Assembly: GCA_026125285.1 (NCBI GenBank)
Contig: JAHCLO010000037.1
Coordinates: 1-64,000 of the forward strand
Direction of reading: 5' to 3'
Origin: Verrucomicrobiia bacterium
GTDB taxonomy: Bacteria > Verrucomicrobiota > Verrucomicrobiia > Limisphaerales > JADLHS01
Length of the DNA stretch: 64,000 nucleotides
Part shown: positions 32,923 to 40,234 of the stretch, piece by piece
Layout: every line of letters starts with the position of its first letter
Position numbering within the stretch: position 1 is the first letter of the stretch
Translations under genes and position numbers: made by a program
The notes under the pieces: model-generated
Database searches by the model: none
What the model saw: only the letters and a program-made list of their open reading frames with translations
Told to the model about the DNA's origin: nothing

Positions 32923-33489
32923 CTACGCGACCTTGCCAGCCACAGCCGAATATTTCACCGCGCGTCGCTCTGCTTCTGACCAACCCGGCAATACTTCCGA
33001 CCCGTACGTGAATTCGCACTCAATGGACAGTCCGGTTTTCTCCATGACACGACGCGAAGCCAGATTAGCCGCGAGCGTGCGGGCGCAGACTTTGGAATAA
33101 CCCCATTCCCCAAACGCCCTCCGAAGCAGAGCGCGTGAGCCTTCGGTGGCCAATCCACGCCCCCAGGCGTTACGTTTCAGGCGGTAGCCCAGTTCCATTT
33201 CCTCCGGCGAAATCTTGTCCGGACGCAGGTGAAACCAGCCGATGAATTCGTCCGACTCCCGCAAGTGCGCTGCCCAGAACCCGCGCGGCGGCGATTGGTT
33301 TTGCCAAGCCATCATGCGTGGGAGATATGCTGCATCGAACGTCTCGCGCGGTGTCGGTATGCCCTTCGAAATGTGACGCATCACTTCGGGGTCGGTGTCG
33401 AGTTGGAATAGGAGGTCCGCATCATACACGCGAAGTTCGCGCAAATAGATTCGCTTGGTTTCGAGAAGGATCGTTGCGGTGTTCTTCAT
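32923..33489 (-). CDS. GNAT family N-acetyltransferase (RimJ/RimL type)
   Basis: 188 residues from MKNTATILLETKRIYLRELR. The fold order is clear: LYLREL-type strand, DTDPEVMRHI, FWAAHLRESDEFIGWFHLRP, the acetyl-CoA loop LKRNAWGRGLATEGSRALL (Q/RxxGxG/A variant) and the ANLASRRVMEKTGL asparagine/helix motif. Such proteins acetylate protein N-termini, amino groups of antibiotics or metabolites; the substrate is not evident. It lies exactly between two thrS 3'-end copies (9 bases after one, 2 bases before the next), an unusual embedded position. Confidence 0.9.
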   Translation of the reverse strand: MKNTATILLETKRIYLRELRVYDADLLFQLDTDPEVMRHISKGIPTPRETFDAAYLPRMMAWQNQSPPRGFWAAHLRESDEFIGWFHLRPDKISPEEMELGYRLKRNAWGRGLATEGSRALLRRAFGEWGYSKVCARTLAANLASRRVMEKTGLSIECEFTYGSEVLPGWSEAERRAVKYSAVAGKVA

Positions 33490-33498
33490 GAAGGCAGC

Positions 33499-34115
33499 TT
33501 ACGCTTTGCTTTCCTTGATAGCGGCAAGAATGTTCGCCACGACTTCCATCTTCGGTTTCGCGCCTTGCGGGCCGCCGAGGTGGGGACGGACGCTCACCGC
33601 GCCGGCTTCCATGTCCTTGCCGCCGATGATGAGCATGGTGTGGACACGGAGCTTTTCTGTGTCAGCGATCTTGGCTTTGAACGGCGTCGGGCTGAAATCG
33701 GAATCCACGCGCACCATGTTCGCGCGCAGTTCGGCCACGATGGGTTTGCCGTATTCGATGAGCGCTGCATCGTCGTTGAGCGTGATGACGCGCACCTGAT
33801 CGGGCGCGAGCCAGAGCGGGAAGTTGCCCGCGTAATGTTCGATGAGAAAGCCGATGAAGCGCTCATGCGTGCCGAGCGGCGCGCGATGGATGCACAACGG
33901 CGTCTTGTTCGAGTTATCCTTGTCGCGATAGGTCAGGCCGAAGCGCGACGGCACGGCGAAGTCCACCTGGTTCGTGGCGATGGTGAATTCGCGGCCGATG
34001 GCGCTCCACACCTGCACGTCAATCTTCGGCCCGTAGAACGCCGCCTCGTTCGCGACCTCCACGTAATTGATGCCGCTCTCCTGCAACACGCGGCGCACCA
34101 TGTCCTCGGTCTTCT
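33499..34115 (-). pseudogene. thrS: Large 3'-terminal duplicate of thrS
   Basis: About 205 codons collinear with the end of the full thrS, covering the last part of the catalytic domain (FYGPKIDVQVWSAIGREF, HRAPLGTHERFIGFLIEHYA) and the whole anticodon-binding domain. It differs at roughly 17 residues, mostly conservative, with no stop or frameshift. Homology begins sharply at the CGGTCTTCT at 34107-34115; upstream sequence is unrelated and offers only a TTG start. Motifs 1 and 2 of class II synthetases are missing, so it cannot be a synthetase. The open frame might still give a free anticodon-binding protein, but a displaced duplicate is the simplest reading. Confidence 0.85.
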
Positions 34116-34237
34116 GGCAGCAACGTGGTTCAACTTGGGCAAAACTTTTCAAATTCAACTCGCGTCAAAACTTCCGTGAACTCGGTCAATGCGATTAAAA
34201 ACTTAATCCGCCTGTCTGCTCAATCAAAACTCCATTC

Positions 34238-34338
34238 AACGCAGAGTCGCAAAGGAAACCGCGAACCACGCCAACCACGCGAACGCTTCTCCCTCTCCGC
34301 CTCGAACGGGGAGAGGGCCGGGGTGAGGTGTCGAATTG
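34238..34338. repeat. Left arm of a ~100-bp inverted repeat
   Basis: Includes GCGAACCACG, GCGAACGCTTCTCCCTCTCC, GCCTCGAACGGGGAGAGG and GGGTGAGGTGTCGA. It is inverted relative to 34691-34800 with few differences. The CTCTCC/GGGGTGAGG part belongs to the REP-like family of the NXR operon; the outer part is unique to this pair. Confidence 0.88.
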
Positions 34339-34436
34339 GCCGCGCAACTCGCCGCTAGGCAATCGCCCCCCACTTCGTTACTCTTACGCCGAAGCCGAAT
34401 ATCAACGAGCTAAAGGAAGGAATGATTGGAGAATTC

Positions 34437-34643
34437 ATGGTGTTCGGCGTGAAGGAAGTCGCCGGAAGTTTGGTGGTGAAAACGGTTCTGCCATCGTTTG
34501 CTCCGCGCCGGTTATTTGAGCCAGATTCAACGGCTCGCTTGGACACAAGAACCTTGAACGTGCTTTGCGAATTTCAAGGCAACACGCCATTGGTATTTTC
34601 CGGTCAGCGAGTGGTAGCAACATTTCCACTTACAGGGAAATGA
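34437..34643 (+). CDS. Small hypothetical protein inside the inverted-repeat unit (possibly a gene remnant)
   Basis: 68 residues from MVFGVKEVAGSLVVKTVLPS, with TTGGAG six bases before the ATG; an ATG at 34422 is also possible. The end RTLNVLCEF-x4-TPLVFSGQRVVATF is reminiscent of the C-terminal barrel of HlyD-type membrane-fusion proteins, which would make it the tail of a lost gene. No partner genes are present. Coding potential is uncertain because a competing frame exists on the other strand. Confidence 0.35.
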   Translation: MVFGVKEVAGSLVVKTVLPSFAPRRLFEPDSTARLDTRTLNVLCEFQGNTPLVFSGQRVVATFPLTGK

Positions 34644-34690
34644 TTGATTCGCGCTTGGGGAAATATGTTTGGCGAGCTGCCTGTGCTACC

Positions 34691-34800
34691 AATTCTCGAC
34701 ACCTCACCCCGACCCTCTCCCCGTTCGAGGCGGAGAGGGAGAAGCGTTCGCGTAGTTTGCGTGGTTCGCGGTTTCGTTTGCGTCTCCGCGCCTTTGCGTT
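34691..34800. repeat. Right arm of the ~100-bp inverted repeat
   Basis: Includes TCGACACCTCACCCCGACCC, CCGTTCGAGGCGGAGAGGG, AGAAGCGTTCGCGTAGTTTG and GTGGTTCGCGGTTTCG. Together with the left arm it bounds a ~560-base unit lying between full thrS and its large 3' duplicate. Confidence 0.88.
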
Positions 34801-34847
34801 AAAACTCCTTGCGGAGAGCCACCATTCAGGGGTCGCCCGCTCTCGCG

Positions 34848-36923
34848 CTACGCCTTCCGCTCTTTGATGTCCGCCAGAATTTGCGCGATGACCTCCGCCT
34901 TCGGCTTCGCGCCTTGCGGGCCGCCGTGATGGAGACGGACGCTCACCGCGCCGGCTTCCATGTCGCGTCCGCCGATGACCAGCATCGTGTGGACGCGGGT
35001 CTTTTCCGCGTCCGCAATCTTGGCCTTGAACGGCGTTGCGCTGAAATCCGACTCCACGCGAACCATGTTCGCACGCAGCTCATTCACGATGCCCTGGCCG
35101 TATTCGATGAGCGCTGCGTCGTCGTTGAGCGTGATGACGCGCACCTGATCGGGCGCGAGCCAGAGCGGGAAGTTGCCCGCGTAATGCTCGATGAGGAAAC
35201 CGATGAACCGCTCGTGCGTGCCCAGCGGCGCGCGATGGATGCACAACGGCGTCTTGTTCGTGTTGTCCTTGTCGCGGTAGGTCAGCCCAAAGCGTCCGGG
35301 CACGGCGAAGTCCACCTGGTTCGTGGCGATGGTGAATTCGCGGCCGATGGCGCTCCACACCTGCACGTCAATCTTCGGCCCGTAGAACGCCGCTTCGTTC
35401 GCGACCTCGACGTAATTGATGCCGCTCTCCTGCAACACGCGGCGCACCATGTCCTCGGTCTTCTTCCACAACTGCGGTTCGTTGACGTATTTTTTGCCCA
35501 AGCCTTCCGGCGACGACGTGCTGAAGCGCATCTGATACTTTTCGAGGCCGAACGTCTTGAAATACTTCAGATACATGTCGTTCACGGCCTTGAACTCGGA
35601 CGCGAACTGCTCCTCGGTGCAATAGATGTGGGCGTCGTTCATGTTGAGCGACCGCACGCGCATGAGGCCGAACAACTCGCCGCTCTGCTCGTAGCGATAG
35701 CAGCAGCCGTATTCCGCGAGGCGCAACGGCAGGTCGCGATAACTGCGCGGTTCAGCCGCAAAAATGCGGTGATGATGCGGGCAGTTCATCGCTTTGAGGT
35801 AGTATCTCTCAGGCTCTCCGATCGTTGTCTGAGCCAATTCGGCTGCCAGTTTTGCTCGCGCTATTTCAAGCAACTCCCAACGCTTGTCTTCAGGAATGCC
35901 CTCGTAGAAGCGATCAAGAACCTTCCCCATTTCGTCATCAGAAACAGGCAGTGGCCGCTTAAGAAAACTGTGGATGTAGGCTGCGAAGTCCCTCCCGTAT
36001 TCTTCAATGACATCTTGAGTGTCACCGGCGGAAAGCTGCAAGAGCGATTGGTCAAATCCGCTCATTTCGCGAAGTACCATCGGCGGAAACATTGACTCTG
36101 CGTAATACGGCAGGTGGCCGGAGGTTTTATACATTTTCTCCTTGGCCAGATGCGGCGTGCGGACGCGGACGTAGCCGGCGGCAAATTCGGTTTCCTTGGC
36201 CAGCTTCTCCAGTTCCTCGACGAGCACCGTGCCCTTGGGCAGCCACAACGGCATGCCCGGCCCGACGTATTCCGTGTCGATCGCGAACAGCCCCATCTCC
36301 GCGCCGATCTTGCGATGGTCGCGACGCTTCGCCTCCTCGAGCATCTTGAAATACTCGTCGAGCTGGGTCTTGTTCTTGAACGCCGTGCCGTAGATGCGCT
36401 GGAGCTGCGGGCCTTTTTCGTCGCCCTTGTAATACGCGGCGGCCACGCTGGTGAGCTTGAACGCACCGATGTTGCCCGTGCGCATCACGTGCGGCCCGGC
36501 GCAGAGGTCAATGAAGTCGCCGTTCTTGTAGTAGGAGATCGGCTCGCCTTCGGGAATTTGCTGCAACAGATCCAGCTTGAATTTGCTCGGACTGGTCGGA
36601 CGGTCGGTCAGACCGCCGAGGCGTCCGGCTTGCGCGTCCTTTAGCGCTTGCTCGCGGGTCACCACGACTTTCTCGAAAGTGTTGTTCGCCTTGATCTCCT
36701 TCTTCATCTCGGCCTCGAGCTGCTCGAAATCCTCGGGCGAGATGCGGTGGGAGCATTCGAGGTCGTAGTAAAAGCCGTTCTCGACGGGCGGGCCGTAGGC
36801 GAATTGGGCGTCCGGCCACAGGCGTAGAATGGCGGTGGCCATGACGTGGGCGCAGGAGTGGCGGATGCGCTCCAGCTCGGTCATCTTGGCGCGGTCGTCG
36901 AGAGTTTTGCGTTCGTTTTCCAT
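34848..36923 (-). CDS. thrS: Threonyl-tRNA synthetase
   Basis: 691 residues. The protein begins at the editing domain (RIRHSCAHVMATAILRLWPD, YGPPVENGFYYDLE) without the N-terminal TGS domain found in many homologues. Class II core motifs follow (MYKTSGHLPYYAESMFPP, YYLKAMNCPHHHRIF, RDLPLRLAEYGCCYRYEQSG, LMRVRSLNMNDAHIYC) and the anticodon-binding domain closes it (LAPDQVRVITLNDDAALIE). Between MFPPMVL and GEPERYYLKAMNCP, residues ~282-369 form an extra helical segment encoded by visibly more AT-rich DNA. It charges tRNA-Thr in the cytoplasm. Its 3' end recurs twice downstream (33499-34115, and a split copy at 31690-32921). Confidence 0.95.
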   Translation of the reverse strand: MENERKTLDDRAKMTELERIRHSCAHVMATAILRLWPDAQFAYGPPVENGFYYDLECSHRISPEDFEQLEAEMKKEIKANNTFEKVVVTREQALKDAQAGRLGGLTDRPTSPSKFKLDLLQQIPEGEPISYYKNGDFIDLCAGPHVMRTGNIGAFKLTSVAAAYYKGDEKGPQLQRIYGTAFKNKTQLDEYFKMLEEAKRRDHRKIGAEMGLFAIDTEYVGPGMPLWLPKGTVLVEELEKLAKETEFAAGYVRVRTPHLAKEKMYKTSGHLPYYAESMFPPMVLREMSGFDQSLLQLSAGDTQDVIEEYGRDFAAYIHSFLKRPLPVSDDEMGKVLDRFYEGIPEDKRWELLEIARAKLAAELAQTTIGEPERYYLKAMNCPHHHRIFAAEPRSYRDLPLRLAEYGCCYRYEQSGELFGLMRVRSLNMNDAHIYCTEEQFASEFKAVNDMYLKYFKTFGLEKYQMRFSTSSPEGLGKKYVNEPQLWKKTEDMVRRVLQESGINYVEVANEAAFYGPKIDVQVWSAIGREFTIATNQVDFAVPGRFGLTYRDKDNTNKTPLCIHRAPLGTHERFIGFLIEHYAGNFPLWLAPDQVRVITLNDDAALIEYGQGIVNELRANMVRVESDFSATPFKAKIADAEKTRVHTMLVIGGRDMEAGAVSVRLHHGGPQGAKPKAEVIAQILADIKERKA

Positions 36924-36938
36924 AAATCAAAAAGAGAA

Positions 36939-36960
36939 ACCACAGATGGACACAGATGAA
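36939..36960. repeat. CACAGATGGACACAGATG short repeat
   Basis: ACCACAGATGGACACAGATG immediately upstream of thrS; inverted copies occur at 37070-37101 and 37503-37538, around the GxxExxY gene. Confidence 0.7.
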
Positions 36961-37069
36961 CTCAGATAGGGACAGGGAGATTCGCCGAGGGCGATGGACA
37001 TGGACATGGACAGGACGCCACCGTCATTTTCCTCACGCCGGGCGGAGTGTGGCTTCGGCCGCATCAGAA

Positions 37070-37101
37070 ATCTGTGTCCATCTGTGTCCATCTGTGGTTT
37101 C
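37070..37101. repeat. CATCTGTGTCCATCTGTGG short repeat downstream of the GxxExxY gene
   Basis: TCTGTGTCCATCTGTGTCCA followed by TCTGTGGTTTCG, three tandem ~10-base units. Same family as 36939-36960 (inverted) and 37503-37538. Confidence 0.7.
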
Positions 37102-37106
37102 GTTTC

Positions 37107-37502
37107 TTACCTTACGACCCGCTCAAATTCGAGCTTGGGGTGTTTGAAATTGAGAATCAGCCCGACTCGCAGGCCGGTGACCTTGAGGTAATTCAGCATC
37201 TTGCCGCGTTCTTCGTCGGTGATCTTTTCGATGGTTTTTGCGTCCACGATTACCTGGCCGAAGGCGATCAGGTCAGGCACATAAAAGCCAACCGGATTGT
37301 CCTTGTAGAGGATATCGTAACGACGTTGTTGCTCGAAGCCGATCCCTTGCAGACCGAATTCCACAACGAGGGCATTTTCGTAAATCTTCTCGTAGAATCC
37401 GTGGCCGATTTGGTTCAACACCTCGAAGGCGCATCCGATGATACGATGCGTCTCTTCCTTGAGGAGGAAGCGCGTGTTCGGCACGTTGGCCAGATCCGGC
37501 AT
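37107..37502 (-). CDS. GxxExxY protein
   Basis: 131 residues from MPDLANVPNTRFLLKEETHR; ATGs further upstream would translate the CAGATG repeat (WTQMSTDD), so the later one is chosen. The naming motif is GHGFYEKIYENAL. It is followed by YKDNPVGFYVPDLIAFGQVIVDAKTIEKI, which looks like a PD-(D/E)xK nuclease-type core (D in VPDL, D-A-K in VDAK), and ends in LINFKHPKLEFERVV-like sequence. The function of this widespread family is unknown. The short repeats around it (see adjacent entries) are a recurrent companion of such genes in my memory. Confidence 0.9.
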   Translation of the reverse strand: MPDLANVPNTRFLLKEETHRIIGCAFEVLNQIGHGFYEKIYENALVVEFGLQGIGFEQQRRYDILYKDNPVGFYVPDLIAFGQVIVDAKTIEKITDEERGKMLNYLKVTGLRVGLILNFKHPKLEFERVVR

Positions 37503-37538
37503 GTCATCTGTGCTCATCTGCGTCCATCTGTGGTTTTG
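37503..37538. repeat. CATCTGTGCTCATCTGCGTCCATCTGTGG repeat at the 5' end of the GxxExxY gene
   Basis: Three degenerate ~10-base units (CATCTGTGCT, CATCTGCGTC, CATCTGTGGT) directly before the chosen start codon. They could lie in the untranslated leader and influence translation. Confidence 0.65.
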
Positions 37539-37769
37539 ATTCGGCCCAAACAAAAACGCCCCGGACTTGCGGTCTGAGGCGTGAGCGTTCATCTCGTTGG
37601 AGACGAACGCTTAAATCGTCGTTGTCGTGGTGCTGTGCAATTGATCAATCACGAGGCCACGCTAATCAGCGATGGGCGCTTTGGCAAATTCATTTCCTCA
37701 AGCATTTCCCCAAGCCGGCCTTTAATGGGCTTTCCAAACCGCACGGCTTTCGTAACTTGACGCCAATTT

Positions 37770-38537
37770 ATGAATGAACTCAACCGACGCAGCTTTATCA
37801 AAGCCTCCGCCCTCAGCACCACCGCCCTGGCCGGCCTTTGCGCGGCTACGGACGCCGTCGCCGCCGCGCGCGGCAAGCCGGTCCGGATTGTAAAGCACGA
37901 CGTAGTCTTGTTTCAGGGCGATTCGATCACGGACGCCGGGCGGAGTCGCGACCGGGGCAAGACCGACGTGGCGAACAACCAGCCCGGGTTGGGGAATGGT
38001 TACGCGTGGCTGGCGGCGGCCCAATTGCTGGTGGACCGACCGGCGGATGAACTGCAGTTCTTCAATCGCGGCATCAGCGGCCACAAGGTGTTCCAACTGA
38101 CCGAGCGCTGGCAGACGGATTGCCTCGACCTCAAGCCGGACGTGCTCAGTATTTTGATCGGCGTGAATGACATCTGGCACTCGCTTGATCCGAGACTGGG
38201 TTACAAGGGGACGGTGGACATTTACGAACGCGACTACCACGCGCTGGTCGAACGCACCAGGAAGGCTTTGCCAAAAGTGAAGTTGGTGGTTTGCGAGCCA
38301 TTCGTGTTGCGTTGCGGCGCGGTGACTGACAAGTGGTTTCCGGAGTTTGATGATTATCGCGCGGCGGCGAAGCGCGTGGCGGACACACATTACGCCACGT
38401 TCGTGCCCTTCCAAGCAATGTTCGATGCGGCCATCAAATACGCACCGCCGGAGCACTGGGCGGGCGATGGTGTGCATCCAAGCGCGGCGGGCGCATCGCT
38501 CATGGCGCATTTCTGGCTGAAAGCGGTCGGCAGTTAG
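37770..38537 (+). CDS. SGNH/GDSL hydrolase with Tat signal
   Basis: 255 residues. Tat signal NRRSFIKASALSTTALAGL, so export as a folded protein. Block I is FQGDSITDAG with nucleophile S52; GGIS-like FNRGISGHKV and LIGVNDIWHS provide the oxyanion Gly and Asn; the C-terminal GDGVHPS supplies D233 and H236. Such enzymes are esterases acting on acetylated polysaccharides or lipids; Verrucomicrobiota often carry many for glycan decoration removal. It is single-gene, converging with the DUF4097 gene 20 bases downstream. Confidence 0.9.
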   Translation: MNELNRRSFIKASALSTTALAGLCAATDAVAAARGKPVRIVKHDVVLFQGDSITDAGRSRDRGKTDVANNQPGLGNGYAWLAAAQLLVDRPADELQFFNRGISGHKVFQLTERWQTDCLDLKPDVLSILIGVNDIWHSLDPRLGYKGTVDIYERDYHALVERTRKALPKVKLVVCEPFVLRCGAVTDKWFPEFDDYRAAAKRVADTHYATFVPFQAMFDAAIKYAPPEHWAGDGVHPSAAGASLMAHFWLKAVGS

Positions 38538-38557
38538 CAGAAACTTCGACGGCGATT

Positions 38558-39565
38558 TCAATTCTGCTGCAGGCGCACGCTGCCGCCGCTGGTGTGAGCG
38601 GTCAGGAGCGGGCCGCCGCCGTTGATCTTGCCTCGGAGTTCGTGCTTCTTTTGCTCGCCTTGAACGACCGAAACCACCGGGAAGTCGGTCGTGACCCGGC
38701 CACCACTGGTGCGGGCATCCACGTCCACGGCCACTTGTGCGTCGAGAACGAGGGTGATGCTGCCGCCGGAAGTTTTGAACGAGCAGGCCTTGGCCGGTTG
38801 TTCCAACAGTGTGGCGGTGATGCTGCCGCCTGAGGTGCCGGCTTCAATGGCGCCTTTGATGTCCGCAACCTGGATGCTGCCGCCGGAAGTCTTGACCACC
38901 GCCTCACCGGTCAGGCTTTCGGCGCGAATGGAGCCGCCGGAAGTGTGGGCGTTCACGTTGCCCTCGATGGCTTTCAGGTTCACCGTGCCACCAGCGGTTC
39001 GGAGGTTTACTTTGCCTTTGGCGTCGTGGACGTAGATGCTGCCGCCGCTGGTGTGGCCGGAAATCGGGCCTTCAATGCTCTCGAACCGCAAGCTGCCGCC
39101 AGCGGTGTTCGCCTGCAACTTGCCGGTCAATCTCGTCACATTGATGCTACCGCCAGCGGTCTTGAGGTCCACGTCGAACTCGCGCGGAACGGTGATGACG
39201 CATTGGACCTGGAGTTGCGGGGAACTGCCAAACCAACGCCGGGTTCTCGGCCCCTGGTATTCTGACCGGACCTGAACGCCATTATCAGTCTGCGTGAGCG
39301 TGACGATGTGATCGGCAAGGGTCTTTTCCGCCTGGCTGCGGCTGCCACCGGCTTTGCTGGTGATTTCAATATCCACCGAGCCGGCTTCGGCGGTCTTGAT
39401 TTCAATGCTGCCACGGTCCAGCTCGACGAACAGTTGCCCGCCGGGGGCCGCGGTGAATGATTTGGTGACTTTGTCCTCCACGTCGGCGCGGACGACGGAA
39501 GTAATGGCAAGCAGGGCCGCCAAGGACACTGCGACGGTATGGGATTTGGCCGGATTCGGTTTCAT
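38558..39565 (-). CDS. DUF4097 family exported beta-helix-like protein
   Basis: 335 residues with a signal peptide (VAVSLAALLAITSVVRA). From ~130 on there are about ten rungs of T[SA]GGS[IVL] spaced 18-25 residues (TAGGSINVTRLTG, TAGGSLRFESIEG, TSGGSIYVHDAKG, TSGGSIRAESLTG, TSGGSIQVADIKG, TSGGSITATLLEQ). This is the DUF4097 putative adhesin ladder, expected to fold as a right-handed beta-helix in the periplasm or at the surface. Homologues are often near anti-sigma factors, but none is seen here. Molecular role unknown. Confidence 0.87.
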   Translation of the reverse strand: MKPNPAKSHTVAVSLAALLAITSVVRADVEDKVTKSFTAAPGGQLFVELDRGSIEIKTAEAGSVDIEITSKAGGSRSQAEKTLADHIVTLTQTDNGVQVRSEYQGPRTRRWFGSSPQLQVQCVITVPREFDVDLKTAGGSINVTRLTGKLQANTAGGSLRFESIEGPISGHTSGGSIYVHDAKGKVNLRTAGGTVNLKAIEGNVNAHTSGGSIRAESLTGEAVVKTSGGSIQVADIKGAIEAGTSGGSITATLLEQPAKACSFKTSGGSITLVLDAQVAVDVDARTSGGRVTTDFPVVSVVQGEQKKHELRGKINGGGPLLTAHTSGGSVRLQQN

Positions 39566-39700
39566 GCTCCAGGTTTTAGGTTTCAGGATTCAGCTTGAAA
39601 TGGTGTTGCGTGGCCGGATTCGCCCGGTGTCAGCGGCACTTCGGAGGAAAAACACTCCGGGGCGCGGTTTTGTTTCAGAATTCGTTAGCCCAGAGTCCGC

Positions 39701-40156
39701 TCAGTCCAGGGACCGTTGCGTTGACCGTATTTCAATCTGCAGCCGGTAAAGGTAACGGATGACTTCCGGGGGCAGTTGGTCCTTGCCGCCGGGCTTGGCG
39801 TCGGTGGCCGGTTTCTGTTCGTCGCGGATTTTGGCCAGTTCCCCCGCGTCCAGCCAATAACCGCCGCAGTTGGGGCAATGATCCACCTCGACGCGGCGTT
39901 TGGGGCTGAAGAAATGGCGCTTGAGTTTCACACCGTGGCAGCGCGGGCAGCCGCGACGGCGCGCATGGTCCACGGGCCGCGTCGGGTCGTGACGAATGTG
40001 CAGCAGATGTTCCCCGGCAAGCTCGTGTTCCTCATCCACGCGCTTGAGTTCAAAGGCGTCGAACCAGATGCCGCCGCACCCGCCCTGGCAGATATCCACG
40101 ACAACGCTGCCCACTTGGGTTTCAGTCAACCGGTGATCGCAGGCCGGACATATCAT
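39701..40156 (-). CDS. Double zf-TFIIB-type zinc-ribbon protein
   Basis: 151 residues. Two copies of the module C-P-x-C ... C-x2-C-G-G-x-W-x-D: first MICPACDHRL with CQGGCGGIWFDAFEL, second GCPRCHGVKL with CPNCGGYWLDAGEL. After each comes the E/K-rich short helix usual for this family. The last 40 residues are charged and probably disordered. Cytoplasmic; function unknown, possibly nucleic-acid or protein binding. It is followed on the same strand by the DUF4097 gene but 135 bases apart. Confidence 0.88.
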   Translation of the reverse strand: MICPACDHRLTETQVGSVVVDICQGGCGGIWFDAFELKRVDEEHELAGEHLLHIRHDPTRPVDHARRRGCPRCHGVKLKRHFFSPKRRVEVDHCPNCGGYWLDAGELAKIRDEQKPATDAKPGGKDQLPPEVIRYLYRLQIEIRSTQRSLD

Positions 40157-40234
40157 GGGCAGAGAATTAGCAGATTGCGCGGCGAAATCAAACGGCGTTT
40201 ACGGCGCGCTTCCTGGCGTTGCCCACGCCGAACT

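Noticed and set aside
31690..36923. Integrative element with its own integrase at thrS
   Set aside because: No tyrosine or serine recombinase, excisionase or phage gene occurs anywhere in the segment, so only the duplicated ends are reported.
36939..37538. CRISPR-like spacing of the CAGATGGACA repeats
   Set aside because: Units are about 10 bases, tandem and separated by a gene; not a CRISPR layout.
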